Notes: generated by a model from the letters alone, not told the origin. DNA of 64,000 nt from Hirudinaria manillensis (GCA_034509925.1 CM067538.1:4527778-4591777), one strand, 5' to 3'. Counted from the first letter of the stretch, positions 21,300 through 52,747 are shown. Numbers and translations are program-made.

Positions 21300-24200
21300 C
21301 ATTACCAAACTTTAAATTAAAATTTCTCTAGGTTTGCATAGGTTCGTTTACCATTTTGACTCCTCATTTCTGCAAGTATTGGCCAGTTATGTGTGCTCAA
21401 TTACTTTGGCAAGTCTACAACCTCTCCAGGATTTTGTAACTTGGCTCTCGTGGCCTGATTACTATTAGTTTTTTTCTTGTTGATGAATTTGCGTTTGTGA
21501 TTTTTTCAAAAGTTTTTGATTTTTTGTTTTCTTGTTAACGATTAAAACAACAATTTCAAACTCTTTGATATATAACTTTATAACGTCTTCAGAGATCTGA
21601 GATGTCGTGCCATCTGCAGTGATGAATATCTTGATGCAGTATCTTAAGTCAAAGTATTAGAATTACGTTATGTTCTGAGAGGTCAAGAATGTAATAAGTG
21701 TAAAAATGTAATCAATAAATAATTAAATAAGCATAACACCGGCGATTCATTTGTGGGATGGGGGAAATACTTGGATCGTCTCCACGATGATGCAATTTCT
21801 GGACGACGGATTGGTTGTCATTGATTCCAAAAAGCAAAAAAAAAATGGTTCGCACGATGGCTGGAATGCCGGTAATTGGTGGATTACATAAAATAATTTC
21901 ATCGGACATCAAAGGCTTCCGTTGGGATCCGGATTTGCCGGACACGTTCGTCAATCCGCTTATTTAATTTAACGAACTCGGCTATCAACCCTGGTCTTTG
22001 AACTTAGAAACGTTCGAATCATTTCAGCATCAAAGACTTTAAGAAGGAAACAGGTCTTAAAAAATGTTTTTTAAAAAAATTTAAGTTTTTTTTCACCATT
22101 TTTGAAAAATAAACAAAAAGAAAAACGGATTTATCGGGAAGTCAATTAATAAATACCAGTGAATAAATGCTAATAGAGGTCCAGATTGACAGACGTTTTG
22201 CAGAGATTGGAAAGTCGCGATCTAGTTATTGAGATAATGAGTCCTATTACGAGAAAAAAAACTGCAGACATCCTTCTTAGGATCGAGATTGTTTCAAATT
22301 AAAAGTTGCATTGGTTCATGTCAAAACAGGTAATGATTAATGAATAATTGGAGTTTAAAATTACCGATTATCGAAAAGCTATCATCAATGTTATCCAGAA
22401 ACGAACAATTGGACCAGGATGTTGGATAACGGGCTCTATTAAAATATTAACTATTAAACTCGAAAAAGAATTATAATTCACTACAGTGACATCATTTGGG
22501 GAGGAGGTGGGGAGGTTGGCAGAGTCAGCGAAGAGGAGAGAAATGTATGAAAAAATGGTGTCCCAAGTTGGGCTCGAGTTTCAAACAGATAAAAAATTTT
22601 TAAATTATTTTTTAATTATTTTGAAATTCATTATTTTAACAATCAATTCAAATGTTATTGGAATAATAATAATAATGGAGTCTCTGAATGGGGTAATTCC
22701 CCTTCTATTATTGAACTTGTTCGGAGTCCAACGATTCTCTCATGAATAATTTATTAGTTTAATGAGTTATTTATAAGTAATTTAGTAATTACTCAAGAAA
22801 AGAACATTGTAAAAGGTTGAGAGATGTCCTGACGGGATGCTAGCAGAACCATGACCTTTATTGCGGCCGACAAGTTATCTAAGGTAAGCTGTTTACCTAT
22901 TAAATTGACTCGCAACAAAAGCAACAAACATGTAATCTCTTGAACATCAATCACGTACAAACATGTTTTCATTAGGAGCGACAACCATGCTTCAATCAGG
23001 GGCTGCACAAGCGCTTTAATGTTTGCTTCGATTGTCCAAAGGGTGACGTAATCATCGATTGATACAAGGAATACTTTTAAGAATTATTTTTATATTTGTA
23101 TCTCATTTTGTAGGATTGTTCGGAAACGAATTTCATCACGAAAATTAATTTATAATATTATATGGATATTTTTTTTTATTATCGAATAACAATGACTTCC
23201 TAATACCACGTGACAAGCCATAAATTGACAGTCTAACTGAATATGTAAACCTCAAATTGGTTAAAACGTAATTTTACAAAACTTTGATTTGTTCAGAAAC
23301 CCGATCAACTTGGAACTTAAATAGATTTTAATTTTTTTTTTTAATCTTTTTAAATTCGCCTAATTCATTTCGTAGCTCCGTCTTCTTCTTCCTGATGGAG
23401 ACAATGAAACCTGAAATTGTAACTTTTAAAACTTGATTGTTTAAGTGGACGAGAAGAGATTAATTTAAAGATGAACAAAGAGATTCTGAACCTCAACTCG
23501 ATGCCTTAAGTTTTGTTAAATCAAGAAATTCTCCTAAAATGGACGTCGCTTGTGGTCATGTACAAGTACTTAGTACAAGTATCTTAGTATCGCTAACAAG
23601 TAGTTTCTGCTTCTTCTTTTCATCTCTGGATGACAATGATTGCTGAACATCCGATAGATGTTTGCATTTAATTTAATTGTTTTTTGTACATTTACTCATT
23701 AATTATAATTAATTGCGAAAATTCAGCCACGAACCTTGTGATGTTACCTTTGAAGATTCTCTCCAGCAGTCGAAACCTGATTCCCATTACGATGAAATAT
23801 TCAAATGTTCTGCGGAAAAATTCTGTCCTAAGTGCACCCTTACGTATTTTTAATCAAAAAATCCCACATCTGCAAATATTTTTTGAAATTCGTCCTAAGA
23901 CAATTTATTAAACTCCACTTTTATTCTCGTAACAACATCAACACCACCACCGACGACAACAGCAACAACAACAAAAGCAACAACAACAGCAGCAACAATA
24001 ACAACAACTACTACAGCAATAACAATAACAACAACAATAAAATGCTTAAGAACAGTTGTTAGAGATTTTTTAAATTATATTTGATTGGATAACACTAACT
24101 ACATAATTGTTATGTCATTAACTTTAAGATAATAGATACTCGTGCTACTGCATGGCGTTCCCGGCTTAAATAATAAATGCTTTTCTTGCTGACTAATATT

Positions 24201-24833
24201 TCACAATTAGAACGGCATTATTTAAAAAAAAATTCCCGCATTTAAATAAAAAAAAACAACTTAATTTTAAAAGCGCGAAAATGGCTCAAAATATGGCAAC
24301 AGCGATTGAAAATAAGCCCCTTCAAGGTCAGAAGAGCCGGCCTGAAATTGAGAACCTGCAACGATAGAAAATGTCATGAAAACAATGAATCCACGCGTGA
24401 AATATGCCCAACGTTCATCACAGGCATTAATAATGATGGAATAACTAGCACTTTCCAGCAATTTCTGTTCCACCTCCGGACGACTTGAGGCTCAGAGTTC
24501 AGAGCTGGAAGCTTTTCCCAGAAATCAGTCGGATCGGTTTCTGAGATTCAGATTCGTTTGTCAAAACATTGTTAATCTGTTTCACATTTTTATGCGTTAT
24601 TAAATTATTATTTGAGTTATTAAATTTTAATGCGCCATCTTGCGGGGCTCTAAAAAAACAAAAAAGACATTTAAATTTATTACTGCAGTTATTATTGCAT
24701 TAATTAATTGCATTTTTTAATGCGACTTGTGTTGTCAACAATAACATTAATTTATTTTATAACCTTTGAACCTAATTCCGGTTCCGAATTAAGTTATTAC
24801 TTTTTTTATGGCGACGAAGTTTACGAGATGATA

Positions 24834-24956
<123 letters not shown>

Positions 24957-27900
24957 GATGTAATTATTATGAACGTTTTTATTTCCTAAGCTTACTTTTT
25001 GCCTGCTTTTTCATATTATGCGAGAGTAATTACCATTAATTGATGATAATAATCTATATAATTACTAATTATTAATCTATTATTATATTATCAATCTTCA
25101 TTAATAATATCTATCAATAATTATCAATAATTATTATGGATGATGACTTACGTTGTAATATCAAAGAAAATATGATGCGTTGAATTAATTTCAAACTAAA
25201 AAAATTATCGAAATTTTCAACTTGTTTCGTAATAAATAATCGCAACAGATGTAGTAACTAATTACGAACCAAGAATTGCCGATATTAATAATAATATTAT
25301 TAATATTATTATTATAATGACGTCACACGATAATTTAGAAGCAAAATTATTCGCAGTTCCAGGAAGAATATAAAAATATCGTCCAATCGATGAAGATTCC
25401 GATTTAAGCAGATTTTAAATTGAACGAAAATAAGGAGATAATCCACGCCAAAGAATTCGACATTTATAAGCGATTGTTGCCAGCTTTTCATTCTCAACAA
25501 TCTATCGATTAGAACCCAAATAACATTAAGTAGAAGATTTTAGGCCGTCGTAAATTAGCAGGCACGTCAAAATGAACGAAGATAGAATGTAAATTTCAAT
25601 TACAAGACTTGACATCAACACAAATATGACCGAGTAAATATATGTTAATTATCACAGGCTGGTGTTTAGATTAAGAATAGATCGAACCCTCATACGACAA
25701 AACCCCAAACGCGAAATGCCTTCTCGCCCTTGGGGCTTTCACCCCCTTCGTTTGAAAGTATTCGATTGTTATTTGTTCCAAACTGCGTGGATCTGCAAAG
25801 AATCCAATTACATTAATGCCAAAGATCAGCTATTTTCAAGCATTTATTTTTACTCCTCCCGAGGAGTTTCAAATTATCAAAAATTCAACACTCAGCCTCT
25901 CCGAAATTGACGAACGAGTTTGATGGACGATGACAGGACTGTTGCTCCTCGGGTGAGTTCCATGCCTGAACGAAATGTCTGAAATGAAGTTTTATTTCTT
26001 TTTTTTTATTTTTATTCATCTCTAGGAGATTGTAGTGTCGGTTGGTGTGGATTTGTAAAACGATAAGAGGTATTGTGTGGCCATTCGAATATCGAATTTC
26101 ATTTCAAAATCTCGCAATGTTTACATCTTAGGAAGCCTTCGTGAATAAACTTTAAAATAAACGTATTTAATGTGATATTAAACTTCTCGACATCGAGAAG
26201 GCGATGGGCAAAACGGATGACCGAAAACACGTGACTGGGATGTGATTTATTATCCCAAAGAAATGATTTATTACACCCGATAATAGCTCGCTTTTCGCTT
26301 TCATTCAACACAACGCTTGTAAAGAAGACTGGCGAATTTTCATCAAGATTGTTAACACATTGGGTTTTGATTATGCAAATCGTTCTCTACCGAAGTCTGA
26401 TGGATGGAGGCACGGGCGATTGGAAATCCAGTTCGTACCATCGGTATTCCTTCATATTTAATCTTCCGTAAGACAAGCGAATCTAGCTGAAGACTTTATT
26501 GGCTCAATCTCGTTCGAGTTTTTTTTTTGCAGAGAGTTTCGAGAGATGAGTTTTTTTTTTCTTGCATCGATTATTGTTTTTGTTGGGGCAATTCATCATC
26601 CTTGTTGACTTCAATTCTTCAAGACACAAAGATGGTATTAATCAAAATATCAGACCTCCCTAAATTTATTAACTTCTGTGTCTGTTCGAGCCTTATATTC
26701 TTATCAGCGGAAGCACGGAGAATGTTGCGCTGAAAACTGTCGTTCAAAGTCCTTCAAAATTTAAACAAATTTGAAAAAAAAAAGTTAACAATCCAGAGAT
26801 CTGGTTATTAGAATCTAGAAATGTTTGGTGACATTTACGTTGGATGATATTTTTCGACTCATTTATCGCTTTCCGCTGGAATTTCAAAAAAAAAAGTCAG
26901 GTCCATAAAAAGTTAGATTGACGAGAAAGAGGTTCGTCGGAGGAGGAAGAGACAGTTCTCACAAGAGATCGATGCAGATATGGGGAGCGAATCCGAAAGG
27001 AAGAAAATAAATAAATTTTTCTTGATGTCGAATGAATGCAACAGTTTCGGGAGGAGACAAGTAATCTCGTGTGTGCATATTGTTTTCTCCCGGCGAGGAG
27101 AAGCGTGGAAAGTTTTCAACGGAAGAGAAGTAAATCTCTCTTGTTCGGATGCTGGTTGTTAATGAGGGCTGGAAAAATACGATTCCCTGGTCGAACTGGA
27201 AAACAAAGACTAGAAAACATTGTCGGAACGAGAGAATAGCGACTGCACAACTGATGGTACGAGTGAGCAATGCTTTGATGACAAGTGAATCATGCGATGA
27301 AAAGGTTTGAGTAATTGTGACATTAAACACATCAGTCGATTCAGAACCTCTCGACAGTCAGAGATTGATGAAGCTTCGAATAAACACCAACTCACAATTG
27401 GTCTCAGAGGAACGATTTCTCTCTGGAAGAGCTATGAAGGCGAATTAATGGCTGGGAGGAGATGCGCACAAGTTGAAGACAATATAAATCCTTCGTTGGC
27501 AGCTGTTACTGTCAAAATCATGTATTAACTGCCAGCTCTTTATGATCATTTTCTCCATCATTTCGAAACTCGGGGAATCTTCCAGTGGCACTTCGTTACT
27601 TGTTTCTCGTTCGAATGGATTTCGAGAAGATGGTTACGGATGATCGTTCAAGGGCTGGAGAAGAGCAGGTTTCGTCCACATTTCTGTTTCAGCGTTTGAA
27701 CGTTTCAGCTGAGAATTAATTGCCAGCTTAAGTTACTTGGGTCCATGAGAAGTTCCTTTGTTATTCCGTTGCGATCCAGTTTCGTAACTAAGACAAGAAC
27801 ATCTAGTGCGAAATATTCATACCGAATACATCAACTTCAAGAGTTGCCATGGAATACCCTGGCTAAAAAATTTTTTTTTGTTTAATTTTCGATACCACAA

Positions 27901-28221
27901 ATTTGATCCTTCCAGCAGATGAGATTGGGTCGTGATACATGAGAATGTTTGCTCGATAGGGTCATATGGATGCCATTATAAACCCACCCACTGCGTTTGG
28001 AAACAGAAGTGCTTCTCAGTGCCGCCAATGTTTGATTTCATGTCTGATTTTGCATCTCGTAATTAAAATCGAAATCTCGAGTCCCTACACGCAAGCGACA
28101 ATTCGTTGATATGCAAATTCACCTCAGAAGTGCTTGGATTTGTCCAAAGCGTTATTCGAATTCTCCCTAGAGATGAAGTTTGGGCGGAGCGGATAAAGCA
28201 GCAATTAGATTGCTGTAAGTG

Positions 28222-28228
28222 TATATAA
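28222..28228 (+). promoter_or_regulatory. Candidate TATA box for the FGFRL1-like gene
   Basis: TATATAA lies 524 bp upstream of the ATG at 28752. A TTCATCC word about 30 bp downstream is a plausible start region. An exact octamer ATGCAAAT lies at 28111-28118 and another at 26373-26380. All of this is consensus matching only. Confidence 0.35.
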
Positions 28229-28751
28229 GTAGTCTGCCACTCAAGTTACACGTGTACTTCATCCGAACGTGTTCAGATACTTTGCCAGGATTTTTTCTTC
28301 TCCTCTCTTTTTTTTGGCGGGATGAAACTCTCAAAACAACTGGTTAGATTACTCTTTAGTTTCTCAAAATATTTGCTCTATCGAGAAGCAAGCGAGCAAG
28401 TTGATGAGTACGGATAGAATATTAACGGCTCGTTATGGCGTTCGCAGTTCATTCGGAGGTTGTGCATTGTTTCAGAGACTGTTGTTTGCAAATCATCACA
28501 TAATTAATGTTTTCTTGTAACGAAACGCCTGTTCCAAAGTGTTTTCTTTCTTGATGTTTTATTTATTTTTTTTTTCAAAGTACTTTTCTTTCAACAGGAA
28601 ACCTTATTGTAATTCTCAGACTTGAATCCCTCAGATTAAGCCACCAGCACGGTGTCCACCGATATTGTTCATGATTACGTAATCGATGTTTGCATGTAGA
28701 CGAGAGTTTATGGATTTAAGAAGTCTTGCAATCAAAGAAAATCCTAGCAGG

Positions 28752-29619
28752 ATGGACGTCGCGCTTGAGATATCACGCTTTTTACTTCTCCTCGGTTTCG
28801 TTGCTTTGTCGAGCGCTTTGCCACTAGAGAGCAGTTTGATTTTATCTGATGGACCACCGAAGATTCTGGAGAAATACCCGAGGGTCATATCGGCCAGCGT
28901 TGGAGGATCGGTGAAGTTGGCGTGTCCTTTGGAGAGATCGAACAAGAATTTCGATTCGAGCGAATTCATCGAAACCATCATCGTTTGGCAAAAGAACGAG
29001 AAGGCCATTGGCTTGGGTTGGGAAAGGTTCAAGATCAAAGACGATCTGCTGAACATTCGCGATGTCGAAGAGTCTGACACTGGAAACTATACCTGCACGG
29101 CGACCAACGGTTTTGGTTCGGTTGTCGGATACTATCTTCTCTGCGTCACTGGTAAGTACATAATGTTGTTGTTATTACTGTTGTTACTATCGGCTCAACA
29201 GTCACACCAAAGAATTGTACCGAGGTGTTGTTAGAATACCTCATTGTCCTATCGTTAAACTAGTACCCTATCAAATTAAAATGTCTAACATTGTCTAACA
29301 TTCCGTTCTACGGATGACTGAACATAGCACTAAGAATAATCTCAAAATTGGATAGGGGGGGTCATTTCTCCCCGGTGGGACGTCAATCGGCCATTGCGTC
29401 CACTAGGGACATCGCTTGATTAAACTCAGCAACGATCTCGAGCCATTTTGTACCGGATCAACTTTGATCCGACATTTTGTGACGAGATTCTCTTGCGAGT
29501 CTCGATTTTTTTTGTCTTTAATCTCTGTTTTCCTTTTCGTTTTTTGCCTTTTTTTAAAGCTCCTTATTTCTCATATTTTTGTAAATAACTTTGTTTTGTA
29601 GGCGGTGTTGTTATGGTTA

Positions 29620-29673
<54 letters not shown>

Positions 29674-32614
29674 CGTTATATTTTCTTTTAATCCAAAGTT
29701 TTTTAATTTCCAACAACATGCGATCGAGCCAGCGTTTGTTTTAACTCAATTAAACTCCATTCCTTTTGCCTTCGTCCCGGTCTGTGATTTATGACCTACG
29801 ATGGCAGAAGTGATGATGATGACGACGACGACGATTATGATGATGATGATGGCTGTTGTTGTTTTGGTGGCGTCGTTGATGGTGATGTCGCCGGCGCTGA
29901 TGTCGTTAAGCATAATGGTAATGATGGTGAGTAAGCGATGAATGCTTGAATTGTTGTAATTACTTGCCAATAATGATGGAGACCATAATGTTGGCAACGA
30001 TGATAATGATGTCGATGATGATGATAATGATAGTGATGATGACGACAACGACGATGATGATGATGATGATGAAGGATTACAATAACAAACTTCAACCTGA
30101 CAACTGAGCAATCAACATTTTCAAGAGAATGAAGTGGACCCGTCAGAAAGGAGCGCTGGTGCCGACTTCTGCTCATCAAGTGACGCCACCAACCACAGGA
30201 GCTACAACAGAGGTTCGAAATTCAATTCATCATTGACTGCCAGTGGATGATGATGTAACTCATCGGACGATGATAACGATGACTATGACGACACCAGCAA
30301 TAAAAATATCATCAATAATAATATTAATTACGTTTCTATCAACTGCACCGTCATCATTACGACACTGCAATGTAACATTTGATAACGTAATGCTCTCGGG
30401 CAATTGCAGAGTCGGTGACTGAAGGATAATGCGGCTCCATTATGCAGCCCTGTCACCTCCTCGCGTTTTACACAACCATCAAAATGCATGCAAATCATTC
30501 GGATAATGTCGGGCATGGACACTGTGTCATGCCCGAGTTGCTCGAGAGTTTTCGTAGTAGTTTTATGTTACCAGTCATTAGTCATCAGTCAGTTTTAATG
30601 ATTGCGTAATTGTTTGCCAGCCTCTTGGGTGGCCCTCGTTCGAACACTGCGGCGATAATCTCCGCAAAGGTCTGCAATTTCCTAGACCCTCGGCTCGAGT
30701 ACTTTTGGCATCTAATTGACCTTTCTCTCGAAAAGGAAACCGGTTACCATGGAAACCGGGGGCCAAATTAATCACCAATTAAGAGAGCCTGGCGGATTGA
30801 TGGCTTTGGTTCAACATTTGGCATCCACCTGCAAAGCACGTGGACGTAATTGGATACTACCGCATCTAATTGGTTGGCCTCAATTAGACTACCAACCGTG
30901 TCACGTGACAATCACTGTCCGGGACGGATGACGGTTGTCTGTCTTCCTGCCTGTCTAACTGACTGACTGGATGGATGGATGGATGGACGGATGGATGGAT
31001 TGAGATTTTAGATTAATTAACTTTTAAGACGAGCGGAAAGCTCTCACATTTTGTTGAAGCTCAACTCCGAAAGGAACATAAATAACGCAATCACAAGAGG
31101 CAATAAATTTTCTTCGCTCAGACTCTCGAATATATCATGTGCTGTTGAAGTGCCTTTTAAAATATCTTTTACTCTCCTCCATCTTCAGATCTCGAACCGG
31201 ACGTTCCTATGTTCGCCAAGGAGGTTCTTACCGACACGGTGGTCGGAGCTGGAGAGGCGGCGACGCTCACCTGCGAAGTCCACAGCGTACCCGCTCCTCG
31301 TATCCAGGTTTTGTTTTTTGTCTTTCATTCCCACTTTCCTACTCATCGTTGTTGGTGTTGCTGTTGTTGTTGTTGTTGTTGTTGTTTTTATTGAAGGTTG
31401 TGTTGTTTTATGTCAAAATTTCGGCCAATATTAATGTTATGGTTCCAGGGTGATCCCTGACCCGTCTGGGGGCTTTAAATATTTGGTGAGGCCTTATGTT
31501 GATGGAATTTAAGATGGTTTCAGGGTTGAATGCAACGTTTCAGATGCTTTGAGCACGACGTACATAAATTTCATACTTTTGTCTGCCAACAATTTCACAG
31601 TGGTTCAGAAAGCTAGGAGCGGAGTTGATGTTTTGGCACAAAAGATCGGACGCTTCAGTCAGACAGGCGAACTTTCCCAGAACGTTAAACTCTTCCGCTT
31701 TCTTCCAACAAGCGGATTCCTACCAAGCCCTCCACCCTCCCGAGTACGTTATCATAGCAAAACCATCAGGTCCAAACACTTACGTATCGAGACTGAGTCT
31801 CAGGCACACCACAACCAAGGACACGGGGACCTACTTCTGCTTTGCTTCCAATCAAAGGGGTTTCAACTATGAATATGCATCGTTGGAGATCGTACCCCAA
31901 GGTAGTACATTCGTTGTTCTTTAAGCTGTCTATTATCGATCATTGATCTTTCGATAAATTGAACATTAATAAATTGCTTCCTGAAATTGTAATATATATG
32001 TATATTAATTTTTAGTGAAACTGTTTAATAACTTAAATGGCTGAATTCTTAATATCTTAATAATCTTGTAAATTATTACAGATAAGGAATCTTATATTGT
32101 CCCCGCAAATGGCAAAGTGTCGTGGGTGGCGGCTGTCGTTGTTTGCGTGTTGTCTCTGGTCATCATCATACTCGTCATCATCCTGGTGCGCAGATGCAGG
32201 GCTCAGAAAGAGCAAAAGTGCAGGACTCAACCCCAAGTCCAACCTACCCACCACCAGCCCCTACCCAAACCACAAAATCCATTCCCAACCATCTTGAAGG
32301 CTCCTGGAGACAGCAGAGCGATGGACTTTTACCCCCAGCAAAGCATGGAATACAATCGGGCGGATCAAGTGGATCCCTTCATTTCCCACCGCCAGCATCG
32401 CCCTTACCCCGACCCGACCGGTCTTCCGCCCAACGGGCAGTTGTTCCACCCGGCACAACTTCCTTTCCTGCCTTCGACGACCTCGAGCGACAAGACGATT
32501 TCAAGCTACCAGTCCCTACATCCGGACGACCGGTGCAACCAGCACGGCGTCTACCACGGCAACCGAACCCCGCACGGCATGCAGTGGCCCCACAATCAAC
32601 CGTCCTTCTGCTGA
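28752..32614 (+). CDS. FGFRL1: FGFRL1-like receptor: two Ig domains, one membrane helix, no kinase (4 exons)
   Basis: Exons: 28752-29151, 31189-31307, 31601-31901, 32082-32614. All introns are GT-AG with phases 1, 0 and 1; the CDS is 1353 bp (450 residues). FGFRL1 is an FGF-binding receptor relative without a tyrosine kinase domain that acts at the cell surface in adhesion and FGF signalling. Residues 1-22 are a signal peptide; an in-frame ATG 22 codons upstream would bury it, so 28752 is preferred. Ig domain 1 has Cys58, Trp79 and Cys115; GPPK, ACPLE, GWERF and ATNGFGS match FGFRL1 domain 1. The second Ig has Cys162, Trp174 and Cys253; its pattern (RIQWFRK, DTGTYFC, GFNYEYA) matches FGFRL1 domain 3. 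The helix is about 288-309, then RR. The tail is Pro-, Gln- and His-rich and ends in Cys, with no kinase. Vertebrate FGFRL1 has three Ig domains; the middle one is not seen here. AATAAA at 32824 is a candidate 3' signal. Confidence 0.85.
29622..29673. repeat. (ATT)n microsatellite in FGFRL1-like intron 1
   Basis: About 50 bp of ATT. Confidence 0.9.
29810..30075. repeat. GAT/GAC-rich compound trinucleotide tract
   Basis: Irregular mix of GATGAT, GACGAC and related triplets. Frames through it give Asp-rich or Ser-rich artefacts. Confidence 0.8.
30135..30212 (+). CDS. Possible extra linker exon of the FGFRL1-like gene
   Basis: Inside the 2-kb first intron, GAATGAAG precedes a 78-bp open segment that ends AGAG|GTTCG. 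Its phases (1 in, 1 out) match the flanking exons, so it could be spliced in or skipped without changing frame. The 26 residues are polar, Ser-, Asp- and Asn-rich. In FGFRL1 a polar linker follows Ig domain 1. The polypyrimidine tract is weak, so this may be chance. It is not included in the 450-residue model. Confidence 0.25.
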
Positions 32615-32991
32615 CATTCGACTCTTTGAATTTCATCGGAGACCTCTTGTACTTGTTTTTTCTTCCCCTTCAATTGCTGTGTACAGGATTTTAATTGCTC
32701 TGTTTCTCGATTGTGATGTCTCTCTTTTTTTGTACATTTGTACTTTCATTCTTCAATTTAAAAATATCTATTAAAAAGTTTTCCAAATCCGAATCGTTTC
32801 AACGTGAAGGAAAAGGAATTAAAAATAAAAACACGCAGAGATCAATGCAAGAACGCCCGATGGTCGATAATTGAGATACTTAGGAGAGAAGATTCTGGGA
32901 CACCGCGCCATATCAAAATGGCTCAGAGGAGGAGCAACATTAATGAATAGAGTCTTATGAAAGAATATTGCAGAATATTACTAACAATAAC

Positions 32992-33022
<31 letters not shown>

Positions 33023-35087
33023 GGGGAACAAAATTGAATAGGACCTCAAATATCCGATAACAACATACCGACCTCATCGATGGATCAGTCTCTACATCCA
33101 CATTTAAACTCTTAAAGATTACAAATAACATCCGTTCCGAACAATTCTTCATCAATTATTGTTACAAAAAATTGAATAAGATTTATTATTATTATGAGAT
33201 TATCTGCTTTCGTAAAGGATAAAGGAACTAATAAACATTCTTACACTTGCGCCATGGTAGTGATGATGATAATAATAATTTTAAAGAAAATAATGATAAT
33301 AATATCAACAACACCAACAACAATAATAGTCATAATCATGAGGCTTCCATGTCTGTGAATGTAGCAATGCTAATAATAATAATAACAATAATAATAATAA
33401 TCATAATGTAATATAATTATTATTATTAATAAAATTATTATTAATAAATTATAATAATAATATAATAAAATTATTATTAATATTAGCATTAATAACTTCA
33501 AATAATATATAAATAACAATGTAGAAAATTTTTTAATGCTAATTATAACTGTTTATCATTATTATCATCACTTAGGTTAATACTACCGATTGGTTGTTTA
33601 ATTTTCTTTTAATTCAGTCGCTAGATGGCGCCCCCACATCATTAATATTTGATAAAATAATGGCGTTGTTTTTGCTGCTACTGCTGCTGTTGTTGTTGTT
33701 GTTGTTGTTGTATACAAATAATTTAATATTCATGTATGTATACTCACAGCTTTAGTATTTAAAAGATAATAGCGTTCATAATAATAATAAACAAAACAGC
33801 CACATGTATATATTATTTTTCAGATCAAATTTTTTTTGCAACGTTAATATCGCTCAACATAATTGATTATTGAAATAGAATCGATTACAATTTATCAATA
33901 AATGAATTACACAATGGTCTGAAAGTTGAAACAACCTAATAATAATAATAAGTGGATTGACGGAAAGAATGATGCTTTTCCATCTTGATCATGTTTATTT
34001 TTCAGTCACAAGGCATTGGTTTCATATCCTGGAATTCCCACGCGAGTATAAATAAATCGAGATGAACTTGATTATTGGATGTCTTTACTTGAGAAGGCGA
34101 TATCAGTCCGATATACCAATGGAGGAAACAAACCACGTTAATAACATAAACAACCAGAGCCATTCAACAAAAACAACAACGAGGACGACGACAACGACAG
34201 CGACAACGTCGACAGCAACAACAACGGAATTAAAATTATTAATTTAAATTTAATCTTATTCTTGCGTTTGATTGCATTCTGCAACTTTCATCTGACGAAA
34301 TCTTCATATCTGTATCACGAACGCTATTGTTTACCGCTAAATTTCGGTCACTGCCAACTCTCTCTCTTTCCCGTCATCACCTCCATTATAATCATCATTA
34401 TCATCACCTCTATTATTATCATCGTCGTCATCGCCATCTTCGTGATCTTCATCATCCTCGTTACCAGCAGCGTTATAAAATTCGCAGTGATCTGAAGGGG
34501 ACAAAGAACACTTGAGAATATGGCACCATTAATCAACTTCTCACCGCGTTTCATATTTTGGTGGAAAACATCCCAACAAATAACTGGGCGAAATAACGGC
34601 GATGACGACGACGACGATGATGATGATGATGATGGTGATGATGGTGATGGTGATGGTGATGACGACGACGATGTCGAAGATGACGACGATGATGTCGAAG
34701 ATGACGACGATGATGGCAATCGTGATAATGATATCGGATCAAGGAGTGATTGATGCGTTCCATTGAATTTGTCGTCCTTATCAGCACGACCCGAGTTCTC
34801 CATATTCTGGCAAAGTTTGATTAAATATTTTACCGAAGCGGGTCCGTTATCGATGAGATAATCAATGAACCACGTGTTGATTTCAATTGTCACCGACTTC
34901 ATTCGATCCATGCCTGGGTGATACTCTGACGTATTCATAAGGTTTTAGAAGTTTAGAAGGTGGGCGATAATGATGGCGATGATGATGACGACGACGATGA
35001 AGATGTCATGATATTGACGAAGGTCATAAGGACGATGACGGAGATGATGATGATGATGGTGGTGGTGGTTGGGAAAATGTGACAGTA

Positions 35088-35138
<51 letters not shown>

Positions 35139-35657
35139 GCGAGTTGCACTGAATGTTACCAATTTGGACGTTGAGGGACTTTGAAAGATGATGAGACCGA
35201 ATTTGGAGTTAATAGCGTGGACCACACAAGAAACCCTGACACAAATTCAGGCCAACAAAAGGCGAATTAACTTTTAATCAGGTTTTTTTTCTCCTTAAAG
35301 TCGCCTACGTTCGCCAAAATAACTCGAGATAATTTTCGGATAAATCCTGATTTAAATTCTTATTTTCCAGTCATTTATTTTTGTTCGCGGAAGATTTTTA
35401 GAGATTCGCCAGAGGTTTTTCATGCTTTTTATTTTAAAACAAAACGAATCTCTTTGGTTTTTCCTAAATATTTTCTAAGTATTTTATTTCAAAATTACGA
35501 ATACAAATATCATATAGCGAGGATAAAGATAATTATTTTCGACGATAACAAAAATTTACGCAATAAGGAATTTCTAGTCTTCTAAAGTTTAGAATCAACG
35601 GACACATTTCAAGGAAAGATTCATCCTGCCACTCATTCTTCAAGTCCCATTTGCACG
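32615..35657. other. Convergent intergenic region with simple repeats
   Basis: The FGFRL1-like gene ends at 32614 and the minus-strand gene at 35658, so two 3' ends face each other. Between them are AAT and CAA tracts (32987-33021, 33370-33490, 34160-34230) and GAT/GAC tracts (34595-34735 and 34965-35135). The Asp-, Ser- and His-rich frames here are repeat translations. A CTCF-like word lies at 33619-33633, and AATAAA on the minus strand at 35483-35488 may serve the minus-strand gene. Confidence 0.6.
33619..33633 (+). promoter_or_regulatory. Candidate CTCF-like site
   Basis: CGCTAGATGGCGCCC matches the core of the CTCF motif known from bilaterian animals (AGATGGCGC preceded by C at the expected spacing). 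It sits between two convergent genes. A consensus match alone is weak evidence. Confidence 0.3.

Positions 35658-52747
<17,090 letters not shown>

Noticed and set aside
26959-27330. 123-codon minus-strand frame upstream of the FGFRL1-like gene
   Set aside because: Overlapping open frames occur on both strands, with no motif and no splice-consistent neighbour.
28631-29080. 149-codon minus-strand frame over FGFRL1-like exon 1
   Set aside because: Antisense shadow of the Ig-domain exon.
34348-35225. Asp-, Ser- and His-rich frames over GAT/GAC tracts
   Set aside because: They follow from irregular trinucleotide repeats; no splice context or non-repeat domain.
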